64,000 nucleotides of DNA, taken from NCBI GenBank assembly GCA_031553235.1, contig JAVBLS010000004.1, positions 1 through 64,000 of the forward strand, in the 5' to 3' direction. The notes under the pieces were generated by a model. The model saw nothing but the letters and a program-made list of their open reading frames with translations, was not told where the DNA came from and ran no database searches. The DNA comes from Frigididesulfovibrio sp031553235 (lineage in GTDB: Bacteria; Desulfobacterota; Desulfovibrionia; Desulfovibrionales; Desulfovibrionaceae). Both the position numbers and the translations under genes were made by a program. This document shows positions 51,401 to 61,600 of this stretch, piece by piece; position 1 is the stretch's first letter, and each line of letters begins with the position of its first letter.

Positions 51401-52803
51401 AATTGCCGCGCCTGCGCTCCACCTTCAGCGTTCTGCTCCTTTCCGACTGCGGGGCCCTGTTCACCTCCCTGGCCGTGGCCTTTGCGCTGCGCGCCCTGGC
51501 CGGCGGAGATCTGCCCCTGGGCGAATACATCGGCATGGCCACGTTTTTCCTGATCTTTCCCCTGCTGTACGGCGCCCTGGGGGCCTACCCCGGCGTGCTG
51601 CTCTCGCCCAGCAAGGAGCTGAAATATCTCAGCATCGGCACAAGCCTCGGCTTTCTCTGCCTCAGTTTGCTCTTTTTTCTGGGGCAACAGGGCACGGAAT
51701 TTTCCCGCTTCGTGGTGCTGTTTGCCTGGCTGCTGGCCCTGGCCCTGGTGCCCCTGTTCCGCTTTTGCACCCGCAGACGTTGCTCCGGCAAGCCCTGGTG
51801 GGGCTACCCGGTGCTCTGGCTCGCGCCTCCCGGCGATCACTCCCCGCTGCTGCGGCTTTTTGCCGCCTATCGGGAACGCGGCCTGTTCATAGCGGCGACG
51901 GTGCCGCTGACCGCCGAGGGCGCCATTGCCGAATCGGGCGGGGAAGCCGGAGACGTAGCTGACGACAAGGCCCTGGCCGCCCTGGCCGCCGTGCATCCCG
52001 ACGCCCTGGCCTTTGTGCCGGCCCACCGCCTGCCTCCAGAGCGGCTGCAGCCCCTGGTGCTGCGGCTGAACAGGCATTTCCGGCACATCGTCGTCCGCCT
52101 GGACAACGCCTGGCTGATGCAGTCTTCCCTGCGCGTGGCCGATTCTCCCTGCGGCCAGGTGCTGACCATGCGCCAAAACCTGCTGGACCCGGCCCGCATG
52201 CGCCTGAAGCGCCTTCTGGATCTGGCCGTCTGCCTCATGGGGAGCGTCTTCTTTCTGCTGCTCATTCCCCTGATCGGCCTGTATATCCGCCTGGGCAGCA
52301 AGGGACCGGTGTTTTTCCGCCAGCAACGCATCGGCCGGCACGGCAAGCCCATCCAGGTGCTGAAGTTCCGCACCATGGTGCACAATGCTCACGAAGTGCT
52401 TGCCCAGGCCCTCAAGGAAAACCCCGGCCTGCGCGACGAATGGGCCGGAGCCCAAAAGCTGACCAAAGACCCGCGCCTGACCAAGGTCGGGAAATTCCTG
52501 CGCCGGACCAGCCTGGACGAACTGCCGCAGATCATCAACGTGCTCAAAGGCGAGATGAGCCTGGTAGGACCGCGGCCCATCGTGGAAAAAGAAATCGCCC
52601 GTTACGGCGATGCCTTTGATCTCTACACCCGCGTCAAGCCGGGCATCACCGGCCTGTGGCAGATTTCCGGCCGCAACGATCTCGCTTACCCCCGCCGCGT
52701 GGAGTTGGACCAGTACTACGTCTATAACTGGTCGGTCTGGCTGGATTTGTATATCCTCATTCGCACCATGCCCACAGTGCTCAGCGGCAAGGGGGCATAC
52801 TGA
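51397..52803 (+). CDS. Undecaprenyl-phosphate sugar-1-phosphate transferase
   Basis: The 468-residue polyprenyl glycosylphosphotransferase starts surface-glycan synthesis by placing a sugar phosphate on undecaprenyl phosphate. An N-terminal membrane region of four helices (to about 150) and a linker precede the catalytic domain, which has KRLLDLAVCLMGSVFF, GPVFFRQQRIGRHGK, KFRTM, DELPQIINVLKGEMSLVGPRP and RVKPGITGLWQISGRND. The GTG start at 51397 overlaps the preceding stop and has GGAGG 6 bases upstream. The likely first sugar is glucose or galactose. Confidence 0.94.
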   Translation: MKLPRLRSTFSVLLLSDCGALFTSLAVAFALRALAGGDLPLGEYIGMATFFLIFPLLYGALGAYPGVLLSPSKELKYLSIGTSLGFLCLSLLFFLGQQGTEFSRFVVLFAWLLALALVPLFRFCTRRRCSGKPWWGYPVLWLAPPGDHSPLLRLFAAYRERGLFIAATVPLTAEGAIAESGGEAGDVADDKALAALAAVHPDALAFVPAHRLPPERLQPLVLRLNRHFRHIVVRLDNAWLMQSSLRVADSPCGQVLTMRQNLLDPARMRLKRLLDLAVCLMGSVFFLLLIPLIGLYIRLGSKGPVFFRQQRIGRHGKPIQVLKFRTMVHNAHEVLAQALKENPGLRDEWAGAQKLTKDPRLTKVGKFLRRTSLDELPQIINVLKGEMSLVGPRPIVEKEIARYGDAFDLYTRVKPGITGLWQISGRNDLAYPRRVELDQYYVYNWSVWLDLYILIRTMPTVLSGKGAY

Positions 52804-52804
52804 C

Positions 52805-53818
52805 ATGAACGGCAAGCGCCAATCCATCCTGGTCTGCGGCGGGGCCGGCTACATCGGCTCGCACATGGTGCGCATGCTCTGCGATGAGGGCTACCGGCCC
52901 ATTGTCCTGGACAACTTTTCCACCGGACACGCCAAGGCGCTCCAGGGCAAGGCGGTGTGCGACGTTCCCGTGTTGCGCGCCGATCTCCGCGACCCCGGGG
53001 CGGTGCGCGAGGTCTTCAGACAGAACGGGCACGCGATCGACGCGGTCATGCACTTTTGCGCCATGAACCTGGTGGGGGAATCGTTCAAAGACCCGATCAC
53101 CCACTATGCCAACAATGTCGGCGGCACCCTGAACCTGCTGACGGCTATGCGCGAGGCCGGGATCGACCGACTGATTTTTTCCTCCACGGCGGCGGTATAC
53201 GGACAGCCGGAAAGCGGCGCCCCCCTGGCCGAAGACAGCCCGCAAAAGCCCATCAATCCCTATGGCACCGGCAAAAAACAGGTGGAAGACATGCTGCGCG
53301 ACGCCTTTGCCGCCCACGGCTTCCGCAGCGTTTGCCTGCGCTATTTCAACGCCGCCGGGGCGCAAGACGACGGCAGCATTGGCGAAGCCCACGAACCGGA
53401 AAGCCATCTGATCCCGAACATGCTCAAGGCCGCGCTTGGGACCGGCCCGGCCCTGACCGTTTTCGGGGAGGACTATCCGACGCCCGACGGCACCTGCTTG
53501 CGCGACTATGTCCATGTGGAAGACCTTTGCCGGGCGCACCTGCTGGCCCTTGACCATCTCAATGCCGAGGCCGGAGCGCACGTCTTCAACCTGGGCAACG
53601 GCAACGGCTTTTCGGTCAAAGAGGTGCTGCGTGCAGGCCAGAGCGTGACCGGAAAACGCGTGCCGCACAGCATCGGGCCGCGCCGGGCCGGCGATTGCGC
53701 TAGGTTGGTTGCTGACGGCGCCAAGGCCGGCAGCGTGCTGGGCTGGCAACCTCGCCATACGGACTTGGGGGCAATTGTCGAAAGCGCCTGGCGCTGGCAT
53801 TGCGGGCAGAAGTATTAA
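52805..53818 (+). CDS. galE: UDP-glucose 4-epimerase
   Basis: The 337-residue extended short-chain dehydrogenase has the NAD motif GGAGYIGSHMV, the catalytic Ser in FSSTAAVYG, and the YxxxK pair in YGTGKKQVED. RYFNAAGAQDDG and LRDYVHVEDLC are GalE signatures. It supplies UDP-galactose (or UDP-GalNAc) for the glycan. It begins one base after the preceding stop. Confidence 0.94.
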   Translation: MNGKRQSILVCGGAGYIGSHMVRMLCDEGYRPIVLDNFSTGHAKALQGKAVCDVPVLRADLRDPGAVREVFRQNGHAIDAVMHFCAMNLVGESFKDPITHYANNVGGTLNLLTAMREAGIDRLIFSSTAAVYGQPESGAPLAEDSPQKPINPYGTGKKQVEDMLRDAFAAHGFRSVCLRYFNAAGAQDDGSIGEAHEPESHLIPNMLKAALGTGPALTVFGEDYPTPDGTCLRDYVHVEDLCRAHLLALDHLNAEAGAHVFNLGNGNGFSVKEVLRAGQSVTGKRVPHSIGPRRAGDCARLVADGAKAGSVLGWQPRHTDLGAIVESAWRWHCGQKY

Positions 53819-53862
53819 GCGGTGTGTGTAATAGACATGCCTTGGGATTGCCGCAATAGCCG

Positions 53863-53891
53863 TTGACGAAAACGCGGTCCCGGCCTATAAA
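53863..53891 (+). promoter_or_regulatory. Sigma-70 promoter upstream of the flippase operon
   Basis: TTGACG (53863-53868), 17-base spacer, TATAAA (53886-53891). The start would be near 53898, leaving an AT-rich leader of about 160 bases before the ABC transporter gene. Confidence 0.7.
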
Positions 53892-54059
53892 ATATCATTT
53901 TTCACGGCACATGGCACTTTTCTATGTTACGGTGTGGATATCCTGAATGCAGATGCACCTTTTAAAAGTGTTACGCGTATATGAGCAATGTTTCTATACT
54001 GGTAGCAACAGGATATTTCTCTCATAAAACAGTTTTCACAAGCGCTCTGTAAGGTGGTT

Positions 54060-55874
54060 ATGAGCGTATACGATTTGGTTGTTACAAATTTTCTCCGAAT
54101 TTTCAGAATATTGGATACCAGACTTAAGCGCAGGGTTATGATCCTGTTCGGCTGGATGATGTGTCTTTCGATCACGGAGCTGGGCAGCATTTTGTTGCTG
54201 ACCATGTTTTTTTCCGCGTTAAACACGGCAGAACACTTCCGCTCTGCATGGTATATTCAAAAAATTTTTTCACTGTTGCCATGGCTTGAGGTATACAGCG
54301 CCGACGAGAGAAAATTTATATTCTTTTTAAGTTTTTTCCCGGTGCTCGCCATTTTCGGGAAAAATATTCTGAATTTTTTGGTCAACCGACGCATGGCTAT
54401 GCTTGGTGAACAGGTTGCCGCCTATATAGGGCATGGGATCATGTACCCTTTCCTTCACATGCCTTATGCTTGGCACCTCTCTCCCGCCGGCGCCGACGCT
54501 TTTACCCGTATGTCCTGGCGCCACAGCCTTGGACAATTTCTCGTCTTTTGCCTTGTGACCTGCAGTAACCTGCTGACCACAGGGCTGCTTTTCTGTGGCC
54601 TTTTGGTGGGCGCGCCGGGTACGACGCTGGTCGTGCTGCTTGCCATGGGAACCGTGGCGACTTTAACGTATATGCTGCTGCGCGATGCCATTGATACCCG
54701 TTCCGCACATGCCGCCATAATGAATGGGCGAGAATCCCGCGCCACCCTTGCGGCGGTGCGGGGCATTCGGGAAGTGCTCATCTACCGGCAACAAAAAACA
54801 TTTTTGAAAGCCATTGAAGCCCCCATCACGGAAGCCGCTCCGTTAAAGGCCTTTCTGGTTATCGCCCCGGCCTTGCCCACCTGGACGTTGGAGAGTTGCG
54901 GCTTTTTTCTGATCAGCGCTACTGTGGGAACTTTGGTATACGTCCATAACGCGCGGACACCGGAAATAGTCGCCACCGTGGCCCTGCTCAGTCTCTCGGC
55001 CTGGCGGGTGCTGCCTTCGCTCAACCGGGCGGTGGGAGCCATTGTGAACCTACGGTCGCATGCCCCCATGGCCATACCGTGCCTGGAATATTTCGAAGGG
55101 CTACAGGATGTGCCCGAAGAGAATATCGCCGAGCCGGAACCGGGCTTCAGCATCACACGCAGTATCAGCCTGCGGGATGTATCGTTCACTTATCCCAAAG
55201 CAAGTGAGCCGAGTCTGAAACGTGTGAATCTGGATATTCCCAAGGGCTCTTTTGTCGGTATCATCGGCCGCTCGGGGGCGGGCAAGAGCACGTTGATTAA
55301 CGTACTGAGCGGGCTGCTGACTCCGACAACAGGGGAATTGCGGGTTGACGGCAATGCTTTGGCGCCAAGGCAGCTCGCGGCCTACAGGGAGCAGGTGGGC
55401 TATGTGCCGCAGTCACCTTTTCTCATGCCGGGGACAGTGGCCGAAAATGTGGCTTTCAGCCGGTGGGGCAAGCCATATGACCCGGAGCGTGTACGCGCCG
55501 CCTGCGCTGAAGCTGCCGTCGATTTTTTGGGACCAAACTGTGAAGATATAGAGCGGAGCGTCGGTGAAGGCGGTTCCGGTTTTTCCGGCGGACAGGCGCA
55601 ACGCATTTCCATCGCACGCGCTCTTTATCCATTGCCTTCGGTGCTGATCCTTGATGAAGCCACGAGTTCCCTCGATCATGGCGGTGAAACGGCCATCCAG
55701 CGTTCCCTTACAACCCTCAAGGGGGGAATCACCTGTATCATCGCGGCTCACCGGCTGACTACGCTGGAGTTATGTGATATGATCATTTTGCTGGAAGATG
55801 GGGAATTCGTCGAGTCGGGTCCCCCTGAAATTTTGCTGGTGAAATATACGCAGCAACTACAAGGGCTGACATGA
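54060..55874 (+). CDS. ABC exporter, lipid-linked glycan flippase type (PglK/MsbA-like)
   Basis: The 604-residue half-transporter has six membrane helices in residues 1-330 and a C-terminal ATPase with Walker A IGRSGAGKSTLINVLSG, signature GGSGFSGGQAQRISIARAL, Walker B VLILDEATSSLD and the H-loop IIAAHRLTT. Similarity to PglK-like flippases and the surrounding glycosyltransferases suggest it flips a lipid-linked saccharide. It overlaps the next gene by ATGA. Lower GC than the operon before it. Confidence 0.9.
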   Translation: MSVYDLVVTNFLRIFRILDTRLKRRVMILFGWMMCLSITELGSILLLTMFFSALNTAEHFRSAWYIQKIFSLLPWLEVYSADERKFIFFLSFFPVLAIFGKNILNFLVNRRMAMLGEQVAAYIGHGIMYPFLHMPYAWHLSPAGADAFTRMSWRHSLGQFLVFCLVTCSNLLTTGLLFCGLLVGAPGTTLVVLLAMGTVATLTYMLLRDAIDTRSAHAAIMNGRESRATLAAVRGIREVLIYRQQKTFLKAIEAPITEAAPLKAFLVIAPALPTWTLESCGFFLISATVGTLVYVHNARTPEIVATVALLSLSAWRVLPSLNRAVGAIVNLRSHAPMAIPCLEYFEGLQDVPEENIAEPEPGFSITRSISLRDVSFTYPKASEPSLKRVNLDIPKGSFVGIIGRSGAGKSTLINVLSGLLTPTTGELRVDGNALAPRQLAAYREQVGYVPQSPFLMPGTVAENVAFSRWGKPYDPERVRAACAEAAVDFLGPNCEDIERSVGEGGSGFSGGQAQRISIARALYPLPSVLILDEATSSLDHGGETAIQRSLTTLKGGITCIIAAHRLTTLELCDMIILLEDGEFVESGPPEILLVKYTQQLQGLT

Positions 55875-57469
55875 CAAGCAAAGAAGAGAGAGACGCGCTC
55901 TCAGCGGCATATCAAGGCATGCGGGGGCTATTTGCCGCCTTTTCCGATGAACGCCCTCCCAAGTCCTATTATGGAACAATGTGTGGCTGCGCGGATCTTT
56001 TGCGAGTGCTCCATCAGCCCCATAGGGCACTAGAATTTATTGAACCTTTGGCACAAGGACACATCGACAGCTTCGCGGATGTAAAAATCCATCTGCGGCA
56101 TGATCTTGCATTGATATATTTCGCTGCGGACGCTCCAGATAAAGCCTTAGAGGTTATTGAGTACTACGCACTGCGCCCATATCTTGTTGGCGACGGCACA
56201 ATGCGTACCTTTTTTTGCTGGATGGCCTGTGTTGCCGCCCGGCAGCGGGATGATTATAAAGCGCTGCGTTTTTTTGTGCGCCAATTGGCTCGCATGCCCG
56301 AAGCCGACGGCTTTCTGTTGCGTTTTTACAAACAGACGGGCGGGATGACGGAGTTGTTCCGGATAGTCTCCTTTCCTCTTTGGTTCCGCATGAATATGCG
56401 GCTTTTTGATCTGCTGCATATCCTCGCCGCCCGGTCTATGCTGGGCAAACTGGCACTCAAAGGATACCGTTTTTGTATGAGTGCCTGCATTCAGGTGGCG
56501 CACCTCTGCGGTTTGAATCAAATCCACAACCTACCCCGGCGGGCCGACACCGGGCAGGGAGTCGTCTCCGCGGAGTTACAAAAAGCACGACGGCCCGTTC
56601 TTGTTACACGCGCCATGGGCGGCATCGGCGATATTCTGATGATGACCCCCGGCTTGGCGGTGTTGAAAAAAAAATACCCGGAACGCGAAATCCACTTCGC
56701 CATCCCCAAGGGATTTCACGGTCTGCTGCTCGGCAATACCGACGTCGAAGTGAAGGACATCCATGCGGATGTCCTGCATCAGGACGACTACAGCCTATGG
56801 TACGACCTGACCCGGTGCCCCGCCGCCAGGGTGGAATCCATGACCCTGCCCCGCGTGAGGGCCAACAGGATCGACATTTACGCCGCCGCCATGGGTGTAA
56901 AGCGGAAGAGACTGGCCGAGGTGGGGCGCATTCCCCGGTATATGGTCACGCCGGAAGAGCAGGACTGGGCCGACAATTTTCTGCGAGAGCATGGCCTGGT
57001 GGGAAAAGATGTTTTCGGCATCCATTTGTACTCGGCAGACTCATACAAAGACTATCCCCACTTTGAAGAAGTCGCTCGGCAACTCGCCTTGAAAAACCCT
57101 GTGCTGCTGTTTCATGGCGAAACCATACAGGGCTTTGATATCCCGAACATAATAAAGGTTGACAGCCACCCGTTACGCAGGTCCATCGCCCTTGTGCAGC
57201 GGTGCAGATGCTTCATAGCCCCTGATTCCGGTCTGCTGCATGCTGCGGCCGCTCTGCATGTACCCACGGTCGCCTTGTTTGGCCCGACCTGCGGCAAAGT
57301 TTTCACCAGACACTACCCACACGTGCGCATGCTGGATGCACGTGAGCGATTTCCCTGTGTACCGTGTTGGCGAAATCAGGGGATCGTCTGCGCCGTTTCA
57401 GGAAAAGTTGAGAGTGTATGCATGGAGCGGCTGTCTCCCGATGCGGTGCTTGCAGCCACTGTTCTATAA
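55871..57469 (+). CDS. GT9-like (heptosyltransferase) glycosyltransferase with helical N-terminal domain
   Basis: The 532-residue protein has a helical, TPR-like N-terminal half (1-225; pairs such as HQPHRALEFIEPLAQG and DAPDKALEVIEYYAL). The C-terminal half is a GT9-type fold: VLVTRAMGGIGDILMMTPGLAVLKKKYP near 237-264, SADSYKDYP, and the donor-site FIAPDSGLLHAAAALHVPTVALFGPT. The final region has CVPCW and two further cysteines. The enzyme likely adds a heptose or related sugar; substrate unknown. Confidence 0.87.
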   Translation: MTSKEERDALSAAYQGMRGLFAAFSDERPPKSYYGTMCGCADLLRVLHQPHRALEFIEPLAQGHIDSFADVKIHLRHDLALIYFAADAPDKALEVIEYYALRPYLVGDGTMRTFFCWMACVAARQRDDYKALRFFVRQLARMPEADGFLLRFYKQTGGMTELFRIVSFPLWFRMNMRLFDLLHILAARSMLGKLALKGYRFCMSACIQVAHLCGLNQIHNLPRRADTGQGVVSAELQKARRPVLVTRAMGGIGDILMMTPGLAVLKKKYPEREIHFAIPKGFHGLLLGNTDVEVKDIHADVLHQDDYSLWYDLTRCPAARVESMTLPRVRANRIDIYAAAMGVKRKRLAEVGRIPRYMVTPEEQDWADNFLREHGLVGKDVFGIHLYSADSYKDYPHFEEVARQLALKNPVLLFHGETIQGFDIPNIIKVDSHPLRRSIALVQRCRCFIAPDSGLLHAAAALHVPTVALFGPTCGKVFTRHYPHVRMLDARERFPCVPCWRNQGIVCAVSGKVESVCMERLSPDAVLAATVL

Positions 57470-57512
57470 ACATTTTTTATATTGCACCACAGCACTTTGG
57501 AGCCGACTGACC

Positions 57513-58574
57513 ATGAATATTCTGAAAAAATTTCTCCAAAAGAAGGAGCAGGCCGCGGTTATGGGGTCCTTTACAAGCCAGCAGCCGCGCCTACTGAATA
57601 TGTTGGGGCAGCCCACGGGCCAAGCGGATGAATTTTTATTTGAATACCTGAGCCTCAATGCAAAGGCTCTTGCCGGGCACCTCGCGTGGATGTTGAAAGA
57701 ACGGGTGGCCACACTCCCCACTCCCGAGCAGCCTGTTTTCGCGGGGCTGATAAGCAAGGTTTCCACCCAGGCCGACCTGGAGTCGGACTGGTCCCGCTTC
57801 TGGATACGGAAATTAGGGTATCCGTTTCTTTATCATAGAAAGCACTGGGAACTCTCCTTTGTGCTGCAGGTCTTGTATGAGCGCGATATGCTGCGGACAG
57901 GAAGAGCCGGTCTCGGCCTTGGCTGCGGAGAGGAGCCCTTACCATGTTTCCTGGCGTCAAAAGGGTGCATTGTCACGGCGGGCGACAAACCGCTTAAAGA
58001 CGACGGCACGCAGTCCGGCTGGCAAGCGACGGCGCAGTATACGAACTCCCTGGATGTCCTGTTCAAGAGAGAATACATGGGCCGGCAGGACTTTGAGCAA
58101 AGGGTCGGCCTGCAATATGTGGATATGAACGTCTTGCCCGAAGCGCTGCACGGTAAATTCGATTTTTGTTGGTCGGTTTGTGTCGTCGAGCACCTCGGTA
58201 GCATCCGGGCTGGTCTCGATTTTCTGAAAAACTCCCTGAAACTGCTCAAGCCGGGCGGCGTTTCCGTTCACACCACGGAATTCAATTACCTGGATACACC
58301 GGCGACGTTAGACAACTGGGGTGCCGTTCTTTTTCATAAAAAGCACGTCCTGGAGCTGCGGGATACCGTCGAGGAACTGGGAGGGACTATGACCGCGTGC
58401 GACTTTGACTGGGGCTGCGGGGTGTTTGACAAATATATGGACCTGCCTCCCTATGCACATCAGCCGCTCAAAAGCGTACAATGCTTGCCCCCGGACTTCC
58501 AACCGCCGCACATCAAGCTGCTTGTGGATGGATTCCCCGCCACCTGTTTTGGAGTTATCATCCAGAAACATTGA
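57513..58574 (+). CDS. SAM-dependent methyltransferase (class I)
   Basis: The 353-residue protein has motif I GLGLGCGEEPLPCFLASKG near residue 130 and a post-motif FDFCWSVCVVEHLGSIRAGLDFLKNSLKLLKPGGV typical of class I methyltransferases. A ~125-residue helical domain precedes it. The ATG at 57513 follows GGAG by 9 bases; a longer frame from 57240 lies inside the GT9 gene. Its place suggests methylation of a sugar or lipid intermediate. Confidence 0.83.
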   Translation: MNILKKFLQKKEQAAVMGSFTSQQPRLLNMLGQPTGQADEFLFEYLSLNAKALAGHLAWMLKERVATLPTPEQPVFAGLISKVSTQADLESDWSRFWIRKLGYPFLYHRKHWELSFVLQVLYERDMLRTGRAGLGLGCGEEPLPCFLASKGCIVTAGDKPLKDDGTQSGWQATAQYTNSLDVLFKREYMGRQDFEQRVGLQYVDMNVLPEALHGKFDFCWSVCVVEHLGSIRAGLDFLKNSLKLLKPGGVSVHTTEFNYLDTPATLDNWGAVLFHKKHVLELRDTVEELGGTMTACDFDWGCGVFDKYMDLPPYAHQPLKSVQCLPPDFQPPHIKLLVDGFPATCFGVIIQKH

Positions 58575-58629
58575 TACCTGTCGAGTTTCCACAAAAGTAC
58601 TTTATATAGATAAGGAAAGGGGTGTTGTG

Positions 58630-61600
58630 GTGCATATTGCTCTTATCAATCCTTTTGTTCCCAAAGCGAACTTTGACGATCATTATTCCCAGCTTCCACC
58701 TCTGGGCCTCCTGTATATCGCGGCCGTGCTGGAGCGGGAAGGCCATACGGTCACGGTTATTGATGCCGAGCTCTTCTGCCTTGCGGCGGAAGAAGCGGCG
58801 GACGCCCTGCCGCCCGGAGTGGAGCTTGTGGGCATTGGGGGAACAACCCTGCAGGCCGGCGAGGCCTACAAGCTGGCTACTGTCCTGAAAGCGCGCTTTC
58901 CCGCCAGCCGTGTCGTTTATGGCGGCCCGCACGCTTGTGCCGTCACCCACGCGGCCTTTGACGAGTGTCCGGCCCTCGATTACGTAATTCTCGGTCCGGG
59001 GGAGGCGCCTTTCGCGGCTCTCGCCGCCGGGGATGCACCCGGCTCCATCCCCGGCTGCCTGATAAAGGGCGGACCTGCTGTTCCTAATCCCGCTTTTGCC
59101 GAACCGCTTTCCTATGCAGACATGCCCCTGCCTGCCCGCCATCTTGTGCCCATCAAGTGCTATGCGGGTGCGGGGCGGCTGCCTTTCATCCAGACCAGCA
59201 TGATGATCACGCGCGGCTGCCCCTTCAACTGCATGTTCTGTTCCAGCACAGTCTGGGGCAAGTCGTGGGACGAACGGGCCGTCGCCGATATCTTGGATGA
59301 ATTGCGGGTCATCAAAGATCTGGGATTTTCCGAGGTCTTTTTTCAGGACGACACCATTAATGTCGATGTGCGTTGGGCAAAGGCGCTATTTACGGCCATC
59401 AATGAGGCCGGTCTTGGCTTGAAATACAAGCTGCAACTGCGGGTCAACGAAAAGATGTTGCCGGAAGATCTGATTGCCCGCATGGCCGAGGCCGGAGTGG
59501 AGCACGTTTTCTTTGGCGTTGAATCTGCCAATGACGTCATCCGTGAGACCGTAGCCAAAGGCATTTCCAAAGACGAAGTCCGGCGCGCTGTGGCCCTGGC
59601 GAAAAAGTACCATATCGACACCACCCTTGCCTTTATCATCGGCCTTCCCGGAGAGACCGAGGCAACAGTGGAGGAGAGTATCCAGTTCGTCAAAGAGTTG
59701 CAGCCTTGGGAGGCCGGTTTTTCCATCGCCAAGCCCTTTCCCGGTTCACGCCTGCGCCAATGGGCGGTTGATTCCGGTTGTCTTATGAACGCGAATTATG
59801 AGGCACTGGCGACGGAAGGCTCGGTGATGCGCACGGAAGCCCTGTCCTGCGCCGGGCTCATGGCCTTGCGTCATAAGGCTGAGCACGAAACTGTGCGTTT
59901 TACCTCCCGTAGCGCCGTAAGCGCCGAAGCACTGTGCGATCATCTGATCGCCAAATTGCTTCCTCTTCAACTGGAGGATGAGCACGGCTTGGAAACACGT
60001 TTTATCGCGCTTGTACTGTGCAGGGTGGCGCTTGATGTTCAATACGGACATGAACTCTGTATCTGGCTCACGCAAAAGATGCTTGCGGCACATCTTTCGA
60101 AATACTCCATTGCAAAAGTTCATGCGCTGTTTGCATATTCTCTTGCCGTCTTCGGCAATCATGAAGCCGCGACGGAATATTTTTTTCTTGTCGAAGAAGC
60201 GAATATTCCAGAAATAACCGCATGGTGCAAAGAAAAATATGTGACGCTTGGCTATGATGGGCTATATCTGGCAACAGCCCCGCTGCCAGGCACGACTATT
60301 CCCGAAAACTTGCCCCCTCTGGTTGCGGGCATGCTCGCGGCATTCCCTTCTTCCACGCTCCATCGTTATGGCATTCCGGCGGATAAGGAGACGGCGATTC
60401 GTGCGCACTCGGAGCACGCCGCTCTCGTCGGCTCCTGGCCTCTTCTTGCCAGCGCCCTACGGGCGGAAGGCCCGCAAAAGAGACAACAACTCATTTGGGC
60501 GAACGGTCTGCTCTCCTCCCTGCGGACGGAAGGAGAGATGTTTGATACGCTCAAAACCCTGCGTGAAGTTTCTGGCGCTGATACCGTGCTCATCGCCCAT
60601 GACGTGTTCGGCTCCGCCCGGGGCGACACCTTTCGCTCCAGGCCGAAATTGGCTTCATATGTGCGGGCTGTTGAATTGGCCGCCATGGCCGGATGGGAAC
60701 AAAGCCTCAGCAGCGACGGCTTTTTGTTCGCTTTGCATTGCATACTCCTAGGGGAACCGCTTTTGTCCCGACAGTGGCTCGTGCTGCGCCCGGCCATGAC
60801 CGATCTTAACAGGCGTAGGCATCTGGTGGCGCATCATGCCAATGCGCGGGAAGCGATCGAGGCGCTGAGGGGTCATGCCGCCGAAGAGATCGGAGATGAA
60901 TTAGCGAAGCTGGTCGTGGATGACAGATTCGATCTGTTGTTGCGCCACGAGTTGGCCTCCGCCCTAGGACTGGAAGACGAACTGTACAAAGAGAGCCGCA
61001 AGGTCAATTATACGACGTTGGGGCAATGGCATCATGACTACGCGCGGATGGTTGCTGGCGCAATCCCGGTAAAAGGCCGCCGGCTGCTAGATATCGGCTG
61101 CGCATATGGTGCGCATGTGCTGGCGTACCGCCTAGGAGGGATTGACGCATACGGCGTGGATGTCAATGTCGCTTTTCTTGACGCGGCTCTTCCGTATGCC
61201 AAACATTTTTTGCGGCATACTCCTGCAGATAATCCGCAGTCGCTGCTCGATATTTTCGGTAATCGCACGTTCGACGGCATTGTTCTTACAGAAGTGTGGG
61301 AGCATATTCCGCTTGCCGTTAAAAAAGCGTATTTGCCTGTCTTGGCAAAGCTTCTCCGTCCGGGTGGGAAATGTGTCATCACGTGCCCCGTGGGCGATCA
61401 AGACTTCGAGAACATCTATGGAGGAGGGATGCTGGCAGATCCGCAGCATCAGTTTCTTATCCCTGAGAAGCAATTACGTAAGAACTTTACAGATCACGGT
61501 TTTGAGGACGTCTCGGAGGAGTACCGCGCCCATATGAGGGCTTTTCGAGGGAAGTACGGGTTTTCTTTTTGGAGAACATACCTGGCTTTTGACAAGCACT